A DNA stretch of 64,000 nucleotides from Rebecca billardiae RCC1528. Taxonomy: Eukaryota > Haptophyta. Where the stretch lies: the NCBI GenBank assembly GCA_965240325.2, contig OZ251238.1:124001-188000 (forward strand). The letters are read 5' to 3'. This document shows, piece after piece, positions 63,844-64,000 of the stretch (within the stretch, counting starts at the first letter, position 1; the number at the start of each line of letters is the position of its first letter). A model generated the notes under the pieces. It had not been told where the DNA came from. It made no database searches and was given only the letters and a program-made list of their open reading frames with translations. Both the position numbers and the translations under genes were made by a program.

Positions 63844-64000
63844 CTGGGCTGGCCGGCTGCCGCGCATCCATCGCGACCCCGTCAGGCTGCGAGAGGCCGT
63901 GTGGCACTCACCTCCACATGTCGCCACAGCGGCGGGGCCCGCGGCGGGTTCTTAATGCGGTTCGGGCCGTTCGGCCGGTGGCTCGCGGTCCGCCGTCGGA
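63844..64000. other. Right edge, 3' flank
   Basis: 157 bp after the stop of the coiled-coil gene; nothing recognisable. Confidence 0.4.

Overview
The window is nuclear DNA from a very GC-rich, flagellated and probably photosynthetic microeukaryote. Evidence for a eukaryote: spliced genes, a cytoplasmic-dynein-type heavy chain, an alpha-tubulin acetyltransferase, a WDR17 orthologue, a cofilin and an SLC4 anion transporter. Alanine/glycine-rich proteins, pherophorin-like proline linkers, a soluble-ferredoxin-type protein and a plastid-style metallophosphoesterase fit a GC-rich alga. A haptophyte is my best guess and a pelagophyte the main alternative; this rests on style, not on a marker gene. 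Most introns here are 96-261 nt and start with GTGCG rather than GTRAGT; exon joins were inferred from reading frame and protein family, not from transcripts.

Layout. 1-3895 (-): start of a dynein heavy chain running off the left edge. 4244-5047 (-): glutathione S-transferase. 5469-10740 (+): cytochrome b5 fused to two indoleamine 2,3-dioxygenase domains. 12369-14291 (-): secretory sulfotransferase-like protein. 14421-18419: a 4-kb composite repeat with inverted ends. 18501-20780 (-): FG-GAP/ASPIC secreted protein. 21072-22358 (-): PC-esterase/SGNH-like protein. 25191-26852 (+): 2-oxoglutarate/Fe dioxygenase-like secreted protein. 27273-28521 (+): NmrA-like Rossmann protein. 28899-29625 (-): cofilin with an N-terminal membrane anchor. 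29850-32127 (-): SLC4 anion transporter. 34786-35469 (-): membrane-tethered 4Fe-4S ferredoxin. 35646-37662: tandem dimer of a mobile element with an 8-bp target duplication.

38106-39963 (-): polyprenyl diphosphate synthase-like protein with weakened aspartate motifs. 40551-41786 (-) and 41911-42789 (+): a divergent glycosyltransferase / EEP-phosphatase pair. 43594-44910 (-): metallophosphoesterase whose upstream region forms one arm of a perfect-looking 400-bp inverted repeat (44959-46078). 46169-46809 and about 46918-48605: two terminal-inverted-repeat elements, the second decayed. 49098-54809 (-): WDR17, eight exons, head-to-head with 55171-56241 (+): alpha-tubulin N-acetyltransferase. 57088-58585 (-): proline-rich membrane protein. 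58836-58906 (+): tRNA-Gly(TCC). 59530-60567 (+): crotonase. 61012-62526 (+): glycosyltransferase. 62983-63843 (+): coiled-coil protein.

Functionally the cytoskeletal and motility genes (dynein, cofilin, WDR17, tubulin acetyltransferase) stand out, along with secretory or surface proteins (sulfotransferase, PC-esterase, ASPIC, glycosyltransferases, proline-rich protein). The most unusual gene is the b5-IDO-IDO fusion, which would place a proposed IDO electron donor in the same chain as the dioxygenase.
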